Assembly: GCA_002292375.1 (NCBI GenBank)
Contig: DBBV01000016.1
Location: 1 to 45,120, forward strand
Length of the DNA: 45,120 bases
From: Methylococcaceae bacterium UBA975
Lineage (GTDB): Bacteria > Pseudomonadota > Gammaproteobacteria > Methylococcales > Cycloclasticaceae
Direction: 5' to 3'
Positions 24,893-33,348 of the stretch are shown here, piece by piece. The first letter of the stretch is position 1; every line of letters begins with the position of its first letter. The translations under genes and the position numbers were made by a program. The notes below the pieces were generated by a model. The model worked only from the letters and a program-made list of their open reading frames with translations, was not told the DNA's origin and did not search any database.

Positions 24893-25550
24893 ATTTTAGC
24901 GTTTGCTCTAACTCAGCCAACCTGTCTGGCGTACCCACGTCGGTCCAGTCGCCTGCATAAATTTCTCCGCCGACCTCGGCATGTAAAATATGCTCGCGAA
25001 TCAATGGCGCTAATGGAAAGATAGCCGCCGTTGATTGGGCGAAAACGGCTGGGTGAAAAACCCCAATTCCACTGTAGGTATAGGTCTTATCGGCCGCCAA
25101 TACCACACGATCACCCACTAAGCTGAAATCACCTTGTGGGTGCTGTGGGGGATTATTCACCAGCACCAAATGCATTTGATCGGTTGTTTTATTTAATAAA
25201 CTTGCGTACGGAAAGTCCGTCCATACATCGGCATTGACAACTAAAAAGGGCTCCTCACCCAGTAACGGTAGTGCCTTGTAAATACCACCACCGGTTTCCA
25301 ACGCTTGCTCGCCCTCATCAGAGTAGGCAATATTAACCCCCCATTGCGCACCAGAACCCAAGGTCTGTTTAATTTGATCCCCTAAGTACGCAAGGTTAAC
25401 CACAATGTCCTCAAAACCCTGCTGCTTTAAGGCAACTATATGGTGTTCAATTAAACTACGCCCCGCTACCTTTAATAGAGGCTTGGGGCACTTATCGGTT
25501 AAGCGGCCCATACGTTCGCCGCGGCCCGCCGCTAACAACATAACTTTCAA
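24882..25550 (-). CDS. murU: N-acetylmuramate alpha-1-phosphate uridylyltransferase
   Basis: Converts MurNAc-1-phosphate to UDP-MurNAc in the recycling pathway that bypasses MurA and so affects fosfomycin susceptibility. The nucleotidyltransferase signature A-A-G-R-G-E-R-M and K-C-P-K-P-L-L is at the N-terminus, with V-V-N-A-D-V-W-T-D near residue 105. The start is taken as TTG at 25550, giving M-K-V-M-L-L-A-A-G as in known MurU proteins, with GGAG 8 bases upstream; ATG at 25541 would lose three residues. The TTG overlaps the amgK stop. The 222 residues fit MurU and are too short for a glucose-1-phosphate enzyme. Confidence 0.9.
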   Translation of the reverse strand: MKVMLLAAGRGERMGRLTDKCPKPLLKVAGRSLIEHHIVALKQQGFEDIVVNLAYLGDQIKQTLGSGAQWGVNIAYSDEGEQALETGGGIYKALPLLGEEPFLVVNADVWTDFPYASLLNKTTDQMHLVLVNNPPQHPQGDFSLVGDRVVLAADKTYTYSGIGVFHPAVFAQSTAAIFPLAPLIREHILHAEVGGEIYAGDWTDVGTPDRLAELEQTLKFKL

Positions 25551-26569
25551 ACCGCTTTCTCCGCCTGTATACACGCAAGGCACTTTTCCATTAGTTGATG
25601 CTCATCTATCAATTGCGCTAAAGGTTGCAATTCGTCGTAGCGTTTGCACACCTTATTAACGTAGTTAAGTGTGCGCGGTATATCCTGCAAATACCCCGGT
25701 TTACGATCCCTTAACAATAAACGCGAAAAAATACCGATCGCCTTCATGTGCCGTTGCACCCCCATCCAATCAAACCACTGATAAAACTGACTCGTTGAAA
25801 ACGTATCTGCACAGCCCCGTTGCTGACGCTGCACAAGAAACTCGTCCAACCAAGCGTAAACTTGTTGTTCAGGCCACGCGATATAACAATCCCTATACAG
25901 CGACACCAAATCATAGCTAATCGGCCCAATAACCGCGTCTTGAAAATCGATAACTCCCGGATTATTGGCACTTGTCAGCATTAAGTTTCTCGAGTGATAG
26001 TCACGGTGCACAAATACCTGAGGCTGCTGTATCGCTGAATCTGCTAGTTTTTGTTGAATAGCAGCCAATGTTCCTGCTTCTTTAACGCTCAATTTTATCG
26101 CTAATAGCTCATCCAAAAACCATGCTGAAAACAAGTCCATTTCTTGTTGCAATAAAGCAATATCGTATTGGGCTAATCCCTTTTCCTGCACTGGGATTTG
26201 ATGCATCTCATGAATCACTTGCACAGCGTCATGGTATAAACGACCGGCCGTTTGGTCATTCAATGCCTCTAAAAAATTCATAGAACCAAAATCACTCAAC
26301 AATAAGAAACCTTGCGTTAATGATTGGTGATAAATAGTCGGCGCATTAACCTTGTTTGCTAGTAATAAGTCTGAGATGGCGATAAATGACGTACAGTCTT
26401 CTTTGCTCGGCGGCGCATCCATCACAATATAAGATTTATCGCTGACCAGCACCCGAAAATAGCGTCTAAAACTTGCATCGCTGGACGCCAGCTCACAGCT
26501 AAATTCATCCGTTTTTAACACACCTTTCAACCATTGCATTAAAAGCTGCTTACGTTCGTCTGTTGGCAT
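25547..26569 (-). CDS. amgK: N-acetylmuramate/N-acetylglucosamine kinase
   Basis: Anomeric kinase that phosphorylates recycled MurNAc (and GlcNAc) at the 1 position, feeding MurU. It has the aminoglycoside-phosphotransferase fold: a catalytic loop H-R-D-Y-H-S-R-N and a metal-binding D-F-Q-D. A-S-S-D-A-S-F-R-R-Y-F-R at the N-terminus is typical of AmgK. The 340 residues fit. The ATG at 26569 was chosen over one ten codons earlier, which would include an inverted repeat; neither has a strong ribosome-binding site. amgK-murU divergent from lptD is a conserved pseudomonad arrangement. Confidence 0.9.
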   Translation of the reverse strand: MPTDERKQLLMQWLKGVLKTDEFSCELASSDASFRRYFRVLVSDKSYIVMDAPPSKEDCTSFIAISDLLLANKVNAPTIYHQSLTQGFLLLSDFGSMNFLEALNDQTAGRLYHDAVQVIHEMHQIPVQEKGLAQYDIALLQQEMDLFSAWFLDELLAIKLSVKEAGTLAAIQQKLADSAIQQPQVFVHRDYHSRNLMLTSANNPGVIDFQDAVIGPISYDLVSLYRDCYIAWPEQQVYAWLDEFLVQRQQRGCADTFSTSQFYQWFDWMGVQRHMKAIGIFSRLLLRDRKPGYLQDIPRTLNYVNKVCKRYDELQPLAQLIDEHQLMEKCLACIQAEKAV

Positions 26570-26593
26570 AAAAGTGTCCCAAATTACATAAAA

Positions 26594-26619
26594 CGGCATG
26601 TATCGAGAGAGACATGCCG
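26594..26619. repeat. Inverted repeat between amgK and lptD
   Basis: CGGCATGT and ACATGCCG form perfect 8-base arms around a 10-base spacer. It lies in the 145-base region between the divergent amgK and lptD genes, just upstream of the chosen amgK start. It could be an operator or an RNA hairpin in the amgK leader; there is no T tract to suggest termination. Confidence 0.5.
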
Positions 26620-26714
26620 ATATATTGCAAAAATAACAAAAGTTTCGTTGAAGAAAAACTCATTCTATGCGATTTTATACACTTTGAGTTAGACACAACC
26701 AAAAAGGCTTTATC

Positions 26715-29393
26715 ATTAATCGCTCACACACACATTTATTTCTTGGCTTAGCCCTTTTATTAAGCCCTGTCCTGTCTTTTGCCTACAGTGATTCACAGTG
26801 GGATTGCAGGCTCGCCAGTGATGGTGATACATGGGATTGTTCGGCGTCTACAAAGCCCATCGCTAAAAAACAACCCGTCAACAAACCAAATGATAGCGGT
26901 AACGACCAACCTATCGTTGCTGAGCCCACCGTCAAAAAGGCCGGTCCACCACCGGTACCACGTGTACAGCTCGCGAACGCGCCTACAGCAAAACAAAGTA
27001 AATCGATTGTTAACAAGGCACCTACTGCTACAAACAATGGTTCATGGGACTGTCAAGCCGGCGCGAATGGGGTTTGGGACTGCACCCAAACCGCGGGCAG
27101 TACAACACAACCTAGCAGCGCTCAGCTCGCCTCACACGACGAAGACTCTGCCATCGCTCACACAGCCTCAGACCGCAGTAGAAATGACGCCTTATTTCAA
27201 CAAATGGTCAAGCAGTTAGCCGTTGACCCATGGGATACTTGTGAAGTCACCACCGACTCACTACGCAATAGCCGAACCGAAATTCAACAAAATCGTGTAA
27301 ATGCTAACGTTGATATTCAAGCCGATTATGCTGAATTAATCGGTAAAAATGACGCTAAATTTAGCGGTGACGTTGCCGTGACTCGTGCTGACCAATTAAT
27401 AACGGCTGATCAGGTGAGCTTTCAAAACAAACAAGGCATCGCCACAGCATCAGGTGATGTGTTTTATCAAGAGAAGGGTTTTGCACTCCACAGTGATCAA
27501 GCGCAACTTCAATTGAATCAAGACACCGGACAATTTAAAAACAATCAATTCATTTTAGAAAGCACCCATGCACGGGGCACCACCCAATCGACCGAACTGA
27601 TCAATAGAAACATTACGCAGTCAACAAACGTTAGCTACACGACTTGCGCACCGAGCAAGACTGACTGGGAGTTGCAGGCACGAACACTCGAATTGAACAA
27701 TGAGACTGGCCGCGGCACAGGGCGTGATGTTTGGGTCGAAGTGTTTGATCTACCTGTGTTATATACCCCGTACATCAGCTTTCCAATTGACGATAGACGC
27801 CAATCGGGTGTATTAGCCCCAACGTTTGGCAGCTCCGATACCACCGGCGTTGATATTGCCGTGCCTTATTATTGGAATATCGCACCTGATTACGACGCCA
27901 CGATTACACCACGTATCATGAGTGACCGTGGTCTTATGCTAGGCGGTGAGTTCAGGTATTTAACAAGTAACAGCGAAGGCCAAGTTTCTGCCGAAATTCT
28001 TGATGACACGACCACCCACGATTTAAGAGGCCAATTCTCATTACAAAACAAAACAGAGTTTAACCCACGCTTAGACGCCGATATCGATCTGAACTATATT
28101 TCAGATGATGACTATTTAGAAGACTTTGGCAATAGCCTAAATATCGCCAGCAATCGCTACTTGATCAGCACCGCTCAACTCAATTACCACGCAGATAATT
28201 GGGATTTACTCACCAAAGTGGATAACTACGACCTAATCGACAACAGACTAAACGATCCAATTAAACCGCATCGCAGGCTGCCACAAGTAGTATTTAACTT
28301 ACACGAAACTCCTGCGTTCGGTATAGCGAAAGTGGATATGCGCAACGAGTTTGTGCACTTTGATCATAGCTCAGACGTCACCGCGCAGCGTATCGACCTA
28401 CACCCTGGCATCAGTATTCCAATGCGCAGCGCCAACAGCTTTATTACACCAAGACTGAGTTTAAGGCACACCGATTACCGCCTAAGCAACCAACAAATCG
28501 GCGTAGAACGAGACCATACAAGAACCTTACCTATCTTATCCGTAGATTCGGGTCTATTTTTTGAAAGAGAACTAAACATGGCCGGAGGGATGATACAAAC
28601 CTTGGAGCCACGTGCTTATTACTTATACGTGCCGCATAAAAACCAAGATGGCATTCCATTATTTGATACCTCAGAATATGACTTTAGCTACAACCAATTA
28701 TTTAGAGAAAATCGCTTCTCTGGCGCTGACAGGGTCGGCGATGCAAATCAGCTCACCTTGGCAGTAACGTCTCGATTTATTGAACCGCAAAGTGGCACCG
28801 AACGCTTACGCGCTAGCCTGGGCACCATTATTTACTTTGACGACCTCGAAGTGGGGCTATACGAAGACAGCGCGCCAATTACCAAAGACAGCTCCGATAT
28901 TATCGCCGAGTTATCTGCTAAATTGACTGATAATTGGACCGCCCGTAGCGCCTTGCAATACGACCCACATGCCGGAAGTACGCAAAAAGCGACCTTGGGT
29001 ATGCATTATCAAGATGAGCAAGACCGTGTTTTTAATACCACTTATCGCTCACGTTTAGAAACAAGAACAGACGGCTTTGGGCTGGCAGATGACATTGAGC
29101 AGACCGACATCTCATTCAAATGGCCTATTACTGACTCATGGAGCACGGTAGGCCGTTGGAACTATTCCTTAGAGCACAAAACAGCCTTAGACACTTTCCT
29201 AGGTTTTGAAAAAGACACCTGTTGCTGGCGCTTACGTGTTATCGCTAGGGAATACGTTAACGATGCCTTTGATGAAGAGCCGAAACAAGGTATCTTTTTC
29301 CAATTTGAACTCAAAGGCTTAACCAGCTTTGGTGAAAAACTAGACACCTTCCTAGAAGATGGCATTCTAGGTTATCAAGTCCCCGAACAATAA
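26715..29393 (+). CDS. lptD: LPS-assembly outer-membrane protein LptD (probable AUU start)
   Basis: The outer-membrane barrel that, with LptE, places LPS in the outer leaflet. In frame, an uninterrupted reading frame extends upstream of the first ATG (27204) to a stop at 26685 and encodes a signal peptide ending S-F-A. The only plausible start is ATT at 26715, seven bases after AAGG; the ATC just before it is a weaker choice. This gives about 892 residues. An N-terminal linker carries paired W-D-C motifs (Cys31, 42, 113, 123), then an LptA-like domain, Cys311 in S-Y-T-T-C, and the barrel with C836-C837. These cysteines match the disulfide-forming pairs known in E. coli. Followed by surA. Confidence 0.93.
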   Translation: MNRSHTHLFLGLALLLSPVLSFAYSDSQWDCRLASDGDTWDCSASTKPIAKKQPVNKPNDSGNDQPIVAEPTVKKAGPPPVPRVQLANAPTAKQSKSIVNKAPTATNNGSWDCQAGANGVWDCTQTAGSTTQPSSAQLASHDEDSAIAHTASDRSRNDALFQQMVKQLAVDPWDTCEVTTDSLRNSRTEIQQNRVNANVDIQADYAELIGKNDAKFSGDVAVTRADQLITADQVSFQNKQGIATASGDVFYQEKGFALHSDQAQLQLNQDTGQFKNNQFILESTHARGTTQSTELINRNITQSTNVSYTTCAPSKTDWELQARTLELNNETGRGTGRDVWVEVFDLPVLYTPYISFPIDDRRQSGVLAPTFGSSDTTGVDIAVPYYWNIAPDYDATITPRIMSDRGLMLGGEFRYLTSNSEGQVSAEILDDTTTHDLRGQFSLQNKTEFNPRLDADIDLNYISDDDYLEDFGNSLNIASNRYLISTAQLNYHADNWDLLTKVDNYDLIDNRLNDPIKPHRRLPQVVFNLHETPAFGIAKVDMRNEFVHFDHSSDVTAQRIDLHPGISIPMRSANSFITPRLSLRHTDYRLSNQQIGVERDHTRTLPILSVDSGLFFERELNMAGGMIQTLEPRAYYLYVPHKNQDGIPLFDTSEYDFSYNQLFRENRFSGADRVGDANQLTLAVTSRFIEPQSGTERLRASLGTIIYFDDLEVGLYEDSAPITKDSSDIIAELSAKLTDNWTARSALQYDPHAGSTQKATLGMHYQDEQDRVFNTTYRSRLETRTDGFGLADDIEQTDISFKWPITDSWSTVGRWNYSLEHKTALDTFLGFEKDTCCWRLRVIAREYVNDAFDEEPKQGIFFQFELKGLTSFGEKLDTFLEDGILGYQVPEQ

Positions 29394-29397
29394 CTGA

Positions 29398-29434
29398 CTG
29401 CAACAACGACTGATAAACGCAACCGTTGTTGCAG
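29398..29434 (+). repeat. Perfect hairpin between lptD and surA
   Basis: CTGCAACAACG and CGTTGTTGCAG form 11-base perfect arms around a 15-base loop, five bases after the lptD stop. No T tract follows, so it is not a classic intrinsic terminator. It may protect the lptD mRNA 3' end or partly attenuate readthrough into surA. Confidence 0.6.
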
Positions 29435-29475
29435 TACCCTAACGATTTAATTTACCGACAGTCACACTGACCCTT

Positions 29476-30771
29476 ATGAATAAATTTAACACCCTTAAAT
29501 TAGCCACGCTGCTGCTGTTAAGTTGTATCTTTACCCCCTTAGTCGCACAAGATTCAATCAACCGCATTGTTGCTATCGTAGACAAGGGCGTGATCTTACA
29601 AAGCCAACTCGACGAACAAGTGAAGCAAACATTGCAACGCCTAACACCTGAGCAACGCACGTCAATCAGCCGTGTCGACATTGAAAAACGCGTACTTGAT
29701 CGGATGATCATTACCGAGTTACAACTGCAAATTGCTAGGCGTAGTGCAATTAAAATTTCTGACGATGAGATTAATGACTCCATCGACCGCATTGCCAGCG
29801 GCAACAAATTAACGGCCGACGATTTTTTAAACGTATTGCAAAAAGACGGTATTAGTCTGAACTCGTTCAAAAACTCAATTCGCGACCAAATGTTAGTACG
29901 CCGCGTACAATCCAGTTACGTACACCATGAAGTTAAGGTTTCCGAACAAGAAGTACAGAGTTTTCTCAAACTGCTTGAGCAAAGCGAAGGCGACCAATCT
30001 TCAGAGTACCACCTGGGGCATATCTTAATTGCCACGCCAGAAAACGCCACCGCGAAACAGCTCAAAAAAGCCAAGAAAAAGGCCTCCATCGTGCTCGCTG
30101 CACTTAAACAAGGCAAGCAGTTCTCAACCTTGTCTATTTCACATTCAGACGCCAGCAATGCACTTGAAGGCGGTGACTTAGGCTGGCTCAAACTGGCACA
30201 AATGCCTTCTTTATTAAAGCCTTATGTAGAAGAAATGCAAGTCGGCGATTACTCCGATGCCATACAAAGCCCAAGCGGTTTTCATATCATCAAGCTGTAT
30301 GAAACCCGTGGCCAAGAAAAGGTCATGGTGACTAAAACCCATGTTCGCCATATTTTAATTAAAATTAATGCCTTGGTCAGCGACCAAGTGGCACAAGAAC
30401 GGTTATTAAATCTAAAAACCCGCATTGAAAACGGTGAAGATTTCGCCACCCTAGCACGCGCTAATTCAGAAGACCGTGGGTCTGCGATTACAGGCGGCGA
30501 TTTAAAATGGGTACAGCCAGGTGCACTCGTGCCTGCATTTGAATCGGCGATGAATAATTTAGCCATTAATCAACTCAGCCAACCCGTGCAAACCCAATTT
30601 GGCTGGCATCTGATCCAAGTGCTAGGCCGTGAACAACAAGATAACACGCAGCTCATGCGCGAAGCCCAGGCCCGTTCGCAATTACAGCAACGTAAAGCCG
30701 ACGCAGCAATCGAGGCCTGGCTGACCAAACTACGTGATGAAGCATACGTTGAATACCGCCTAAACAATTAA
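29476..30771 (+). CDS. surA: Periplasmic chaperone and peptidyl-prolyl isomerase SurA
   Basis: Escorts unfolded outer-membrane proteins, LptD among them, to the BAM complex. A Sec signal peptide ends near V-A-Q (about residue 24). The N-terminal chaperone domain (to about residue 170) is followed by two parvulin PpiC domains, one at about 172-272 (L-G-H-I-L-I and F-H-I-I-K-L) and one at about 285-382 (V-R-H-I-L-I and F-G-W-H-L-I-Q-V), then the C-terminal helix. The 431 residues are typical. It lies 82 bases after lptD and 26 before pdxA, the conserved lptD-surA-pdxA-rsmA cluster. Confidence 0.97.
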   Translation: MNKFNTLKLATLLLLSCIFTPLVAQDSINRIVAIVDKGVILQSQLDEQVKQTLQRLTPEQRTSISRVDIEKRVLDRMIITELQLQIARRSAIKISDDEINDSIDRIASGNKLTADDFLNVLQKDGISLNSFKNSIRDQMLVRRVQSSYVHHEVKVSEQEVQSFLKLLEQSEGDQSSEYHLGHILIATPENATAKQLKKAKKKASIVLAALKQGKQFSTLSISHSDASNALEGGDLGWLKLAQMPSLLKPYVEEMQVGDYSDAIQSPSGFHIIKLYETRGQEKVMVTKTHVRHILIKINALVSDQVAQERLLNLKTRIENGEDFATLARANSEDRGSAITGGDLKWVQPGALVPAFESAMNNLAINQLSQPVQTQFGWHLIQVLGREQQDNTQLMREAQARSQLQQRKADAAIEAWLTKLRDEAYVEYRLNN

Positions 30772-30797
30772 AGCCTACGTTGTAACTTAACCTATCC

Positions 30798-31775
30798 ATG
30801 CCTGTACCACGCATTGTTATCACCCCTGGCGAGCCGGCAGGAATAGGCCCAGATATTTGTTTACTCGTTTGCCAGCACGCATGGCCAGCCGAGTTGGTTT
30901 TTATTGCCGATCCTGATTTGATAGAACGTCGGGCAAAAATGCTCGGACTGACTACCAAGATCCAGCAACTCGATCTCAATCAAGCCCCTTACGCGCACCG
31001 GCCAGGCACATTAAACATTGTGCCTTTGGCTCTGGCGACTGAAGAAAGTTGCGGTCAATTAGACAGCCGCAATGCCAGCTACGTCATCGAATCTTTACAA
31101 GTCGCTGCGCAACTATGCCTAGACAACGTATGCCAAGCTCTCGTTACTGCACCGGTACAAAAAAGCATTATTAATGATGCGGGCATCGCCTTTTCAGGCC
31201 ATACCGAGTTTTTAGCTGAGTATTGTGGTGGCTACCCGGTCATGATGCTCGCCTGTAAAAACCTTAGAGTCGCCTTAGTAACCACCCACCTGCCCCTTAA
31301 AGCAGTGAGTAATGCGATTACAGCGTCAATATTAGAAAAGACCATCGTCATTTTACATCGCGATTTACAACAAAAGTTCTCTATAAAAAAACCTAGAATA
31401 GCCGTCTGCGGCTTAAACCCACACGCGGGAGAAGGGGGTCACTTAGGTGATGAAGAAATCAACACCATCATTCCTACGCTTGATAAGCTTCGTGAGCAGC
31501 AGTTAACATTAACCGGCCCCTTACCCGCTGACACCGCCTTTACACCGCCGGTAATAGATAAACATGACGCCATATTAGCGATGTACCACGACCAAGGCTT
31601 ACCGACGCTTAAATATGTGGGCTTTGGTGACGCTGTCAATATTACGTTGGGCTTACCGATTATTAGAACCTCTGTTGATCACGGTACTGCTTTATCGTTA
31701 GCCGGTAGCGGTAAAGCCAGTCCAACTAGTTTACAATCTGCACTCCTTATGGCCATCGAACTCAGCACAAAATAA
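30798..31775 (+). CDS. pdxA: 4-hydroxythreonine-4-phosphate dehydrogenase
   Basis: NAD-dependent oxidation in the DXP-dependent pathway to pyridoxal phosphate. The family signature I-T-P-G-E-P-A-G-I-G-P-D is at the N-terminus. The metal-site histidines lie in G-H-T-E-F-L-A, in a later C-G-L-N-P-H-A-G-E-G-G region, and in M-Y-H-D-Q-G. The 325 residues are typical. It lies between surA and rsmA. PLP made with its help is used by the neighbouring transaminase, although the grouping is a conserved synteny rather than a pathway operon. Confidence 0.97.
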   Translation: MPVPRIVITPGEPAGIGPDICLLVCQHAWPAELVFIADPDLIERRAKMLGLTTKIQQLDLNQAPYAHRPGTLNIVPLALATEESCGQLDSRNASYVIESLQVAAQLCLDNVCQALVTAPVQKSIINDAGIAFSGHTEFLAEYCGGYPVMMLACKNLRVALVTTHLPLKAVSNAITASILEKTIVILHRDLQQKFSIKKPRIAVCGLNPHAGEGGHLGDEEINTIIPTLDKLREQQLTLTGPLPADTAFTPPVIDKHDAILAMYHDQGLPTLKYVGFGDAVNITLGLPIIRTSVDHGTALSLAGSGKASPTSLQSALLMAIELSTK

Positions 31776-31779
31776 CCCT

Positions 31780-32562
31780 TTGAAAACATTTCATAAAGCA
31801 CGTAAACGATTCGGTCAGAACTTTCTACACGACAGCCGTATTATTCATCAAATTGTGATGGCTATTGACCCCATGGAAACGGATCACCTGGTGGAAATTG
31901 GACCGGGGCAAGGTGCTATTACAGAGCCTTTATTGGCCTCTAACTGCCAATTGGACGTGGTTGAAATAGACCGTGATCTCGTCGCTAGGTTGACCGATAA
32001 GTTTGCGCACAATAAACACTTCACGATGCACAGCGCCGACGCGCTAACATTTGACTTTGCCGCCTTAGCGAACAATCAAAAACTGCGCATTGTAGGCAAC
32101 CTCCCCTACAATATTTCCACCCCCTTATTGTTTCACCTAATGCAGCAGGCAACGCATATTCAAGATATGTACTTTATGCTACAAAAAGAAATAGTAAACC
32201 GTCTTCAGGCACAACCTGGGAGTAAACAGTTTGGCCGACTGAGCATTATGGCTCAGCTGTACTGTGACGTTGAAGCCTTGTTTGACGTTGATCCTGAGTG
32301 CTTTCAACCACAACCAAAGGTGATGTCCAGCATTGTTCGCTTAACGCCGCATGCACAACAAAAGTATTTAATTGAGAATCGCGCCTTATTTGATACCGTT
32401 GTGAAGGCGGCCTTTGCTCAGCGCCGTAAAACCATTCGCAACAGTTTAAAGGAAGTGTGTGACGAACAAGCTTTGTCTGCCGTTGGCATTTCATCCAGCG
32501 CCCGTGCCGAATCATTGGCCATTGATGATTTTGTCAGATTAAGCAACTATTTAAATAACTAG
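31780..32562 (+). CDS. rsmA: 16S rRNA dimethyladenosine transferase
   Basis: Dimethylates two adjacent adenosines in the 3'-terminal hairpin of 16S rRNA during late 30S assembly; also called ksgA. The N-terminal R-F-G-Q-N-F-L-H-D, the SAM loop E-I-G-P-G-Q-G-A-I-T, and the catalytic N-L-P-Y-N-I-S motif are all present. The 260 residues are typical. The start is TTG at 31780, four bases after the pdxA stop; no ATG or GTG is available before the conserved N-terminus and no strong ribosome-binding site is visible. Its TAG stop shares the palindrome CTAG with the stop of the convergent gene. Confidence 0.96.
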   Translation: MKTFHKARKRFGQNFLHDSRIIHQIVMAIDPMETDHLVEIGPGQGAITEPLLASNCQLDVVEIDRDLVARLTDKFAHNKHFTMHSADALTFDFAALANNQKLRIVGNLPYNISTPLLFHLMQQATHIQDMYFMLQKEIVNRLQAQPGSKQFGRLSIMAQLYCDVEALFDVDPECFQPQPKVMSSIVRLTPHAQQKYLIENRALFDTVVKAAFAQRRKTIRNSLKEVCDEQALSAVGISSSARAESLAIDDFVRLSNYLNN

Positions 32563-33107
32563 GCAGCCAACGGGTAAATCAGGTTGATGAATTGGTACGA
32601 AAGATACAGATAGCAGAACGTTAGCAGTAGGCTTAACGTGAGGCTCGTTTGTGTCGCCTCACGTATAATGTGTCCCATTACCGCAAAGCTCCAGCACACC
32701 AGTAAAAAAACGGCCAACCCCACTAAACCAGCCGCAGACTGTTTTTCATGTAAGACGTTCAGCATCAACATAAACGGTAGACTGATTACCGACAGGAGTG
32801 CACCCGTACCAAAAATAGCCGTCATTGATTGCCCAAAACGCTTTGGAAATGAATAAAATGCCAACAAGGAAAACATAAAAAACATTAACATCAAGGCTTC
32901 AATAAAAGCCTTGATAATGGCCTCATCAAGTGGACCATCGATCGATAACAAGCCCGTACCTGCCAACAGGTAGCAAATAAAGACACCTTTTTTTATACCT
33001 TCTGTCAGGTTTAAATCTTGCGGCCCTTTTTTTAGCAGGCAGATATCAAATAATAATCTGATGAGTGTTTTATAATCGTCCTTCATGAGCTTAGTATGAT
33101 GTACCAT
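32559..33107 (-). CDS. Unknown polytopic membrane protein
   Basis: A 182-residue protein with about five strongly hydrophobic segments (for example A-L-M-L-M-F-F-M-F-S-L-L-A-F-Y and A-V-F-L-L-V-C-W-S-F-A-V-M-G) after a charged, cytosolic N-terminus containing K-K-G-P-Q-D-L. The layout resembles the small Yip1-like membrane family, but I cannot name it with confidence. An internal ATG seven codons later could be the true start. It is convergent with rsmA, sharing a 4-base stop overlap, and divergent from the YdcH-like gene 34 bases away. Its role is unknown. Confidence 0.65.
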   Translation of the reverse strand: MVHHTKLMKDDYKTLIRLLFDICLLKKGPQDLNLTEGIKKGVFICYLLAGTGLLSIDGPLDEAIIKAFIEALMLMFFMFSLLAFYSFPKRFGQSMTAIFGTGALLSVISLPFMLMLNVLHEKQSAAGLVGLAVFLLVCWSFAVMGHIIREATQTSLTLSLLLTFCYLYLSYQFINLIYPLAA

Positions 33108-33141
33108 GAGCCCTTATTCAATGCGCTGACTATTAATTTAG

Positions 33142-33348
33142 ATGATGTTAAGTGAAAACGAACAAATGCAACTTCGAGTTATTGAACTACAACAAGAACA
33201 CGAAGATCTTCACCTGATAATTGACCACCTGTCGGAGCAAATTTGTCCCGATCAACTAAGGCTGAGGCGTCTAAAAAAACGTCGCTTGTTTGTCAAAGAT
33301 CAAATTGAACACCTAAAGAGCACCCTAATTCCCGACATAGACGCCTAA
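33142..33348 (+). CDS. YdcH-family (DUF465) small coiled-coil protein
   Basis: A 68-residue protein with the DUF465 pattern E-H-E-D-L-H-L-I-I-D-H-L followed by D-Q-L-R-L-R-R-L-K-K-R-R-L-F-V-K-D-Q-I, predicted to form a two-helix coiled coil. YdcH/SlyX-type proteins are widespread in Proteobacteria but have no firm function. Two ATG codons open the gene; the second at 33145 is equally possible. Its stop overlaps the ATG of the kinase-like gene by one base, so the two are probably co-translated. Confidence 0.8.
   Translation: MMLSENEQMQLRVIELQQEHEDLHLIIDHLSEQICPDQLRLRRLKKRRLFVKDQIEHLKSTLIPDIDA

Noticed and set aside
26667..26687. ATG at 26667 as the lptD start with readthrough of TGA
   Set aside because: A TGA follows six codons later and there is no sign of a selenocysteine element; an AUU start after it is simpler.
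26779..27219. 146-residue plus-strand frame at the lptD start
   Set aside because: It is an out-of-frame shadow of the lptD N-terminus; the lptD frame there encodes a signal peptide and W-D-C motifs.
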